Shown piece by piece: positions 47,690 to 48,013 of a stretch of DNA of 48,013 bases; position 1 is the stretch's first letter; each line of letters starts with the position of its first letter. Both the position numbers and the translations under genes were made by a program. Below the pieces are notes generated by a model. That model did no database searches and was not told the DNA's origin. It worked only from the letters and a program-made list of their open reading frames with translations. Location: positions 1 through 48,013 of the forward strand of contig JAGXHE010000075.1 of NCBI GenBank assembly GCA_024636445.1. The letters are read 5' to 3'. The DNA comes from Sulfitobacter sp. (lineage in GTDB: Bacteria > Pseudomonadota > Alphaproteobacteria > Rhodobacterales > Rhodobacteraceae).

Positions 47690-48013
47690 ACAGCGGGAAG
47701 GGCATGGCGATTACGCTAAGTGGTGTAATTCCGACGGTAGCGCGGGCTGAGTGGAGCCACGCGTAGCTCAGGCGAAGCCCGCGCGGGCTGCTGGGCGGCC
47801 ATGGACGTTCTCCGGTAGGGTTTGGGTTGCACACCTAACCTACCGATCAAGGAGATCCCCCATGACCAAGGACATCATATCAGAAACAGCCGCTTTGAAA
47901 GCGCTTCTTTCGGAGACAGCCGACCACCAGATTCTGGCCGAGATGCTGGGTTTCGTTGCCGACCGGCTAATGGCCCTCGATGTCGACCAGCTGTGCGGTG
48001 CCGAAGCACATGA
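47690..48013 (+). mobile_element. IS256-family insertion sequence, 5' part (left border approximate)
   Basis: The transposase start at 47863 and its leader are typical of the IS256 family. TAAGTGGTGTAATTCC near 47720-47736 resembles an IS256-type end. A long inverted repeat GCGCGGGCT ... AGCCCGCGC follows at about 47740-47785. The exact left end is not fixed because no target duplication can be compared; the element runs off the window. Confidence 0.6.
47863..48013 (+). CDS. IS256-family transposase, N-terminus (cut by window end)
   Basis: The first 50 residues (MTKDIISETAALKALLSETA; QILAEMLGFVADRLMALDVD) match the N-terminal dimer/DNA-binding helices of IS256 (mutator-type) transposases, which begin with a short variable head and the LMxLDVDQLCGA block. 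The ATG at 47863 has AAGGAGAT upstream. The DDE catalytic part lies outside the window, so activity cannot be judged. Confidence 0.85.

Overview
The window looks like chromosomal DNA of a marine-type Rhodobacteraceae (Roseobacter-group alphaproteobacterium). The evidence is the adjacent sciP and ctrA genes with CtrA-type boxes, an alphaproteobacterial LexA box (GTTC-N7-GTTC), the gene order fabZ-lpxA-lpxI-lpxB behind skp and bamA, a stand-alone hisI, high GC, and a GC-rich intergenic repeat of a type I recall from Rhodobacteraceae. No rRNA or tRNA gene was seen.

Layout. 1-1.7 kb: the 3' part of a TetR regulator and a frameshifted FkbM-type methyltransferase. 1.7-6 kb: rplM-rpsI, a MocR-type regulator divergent from a DUF1127 gene with repeated operator-like sites between them, a PaaI-like thioesterase and an enoyl-CoA hydratase. 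6-10 kb: a strongly folded possible RNA, trmFO, a methyltransferase, gluQRS, hisI and a NifU/IscU-like scaffold. 10-16 kb: a LexA-box-linked 55-residue membrane peptide, recG, ligA, ctrA and sciP. 16-30.4 kb: mnmA, then a long minus-strand envelope and translation cluster. In its transcription order this is pyrH, frr, uppS, cdsA, dxr, rseP, a 41-residue membrane peptide, bamA, skp, fabZ, lpxA, lpxI and lpxB. miaA follows on the plus strand. 30.5-38.5 kb: an AraC regulator, an oligopeptide-type ABC transporter without a binding protein (two permeases and a fused double ATPase), a secreted protein of unknown function, a lytic transglycosylase with a frameshifted C-terminus, and ssb.

38.5-46 kb is an accessory island of visibly lower GC directly behind ssb. 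It holds one tightly packed six-gene operon in which every junction overlaps. Three different, large tyrosine recombinases are followed by two small proteins (HTH plus coiled coil) and a RecD2-like helicase with a helix-hairpin-helix N-terminal part. The layout resembles Tn554 TnpA/TnpB/TnpC and other recombinase-trio elements, but has an added helicase and no recognisable cargo. This is the best candidate for an under-described system. 46-48 kb is a graveyard of insertion sequences: an IS21-like end, a complete IS110-type transposase gene and the start of an IS256-type element that runs off the window.

How the parts work together. The minus-strand cluster joins isoprenoid and undecaprenyl carrier synthesis (dxr, uppS), phospholipid precursor synthesis (cdsA), outer-membrane protein assembly (bamA, skp), the envelope stress protease (rseP) and lipid A synthesis (fabZ, lpxA, lpxI, lpxB). 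trmFO, gluQRS, mnmA and miaA are four separate tRNA modification enzymes. recG, ligA, ssb and the LexA-box peptide concern DNA repair and the SOS response. ctrA and sciP form the core of cell-cycle transcription control.
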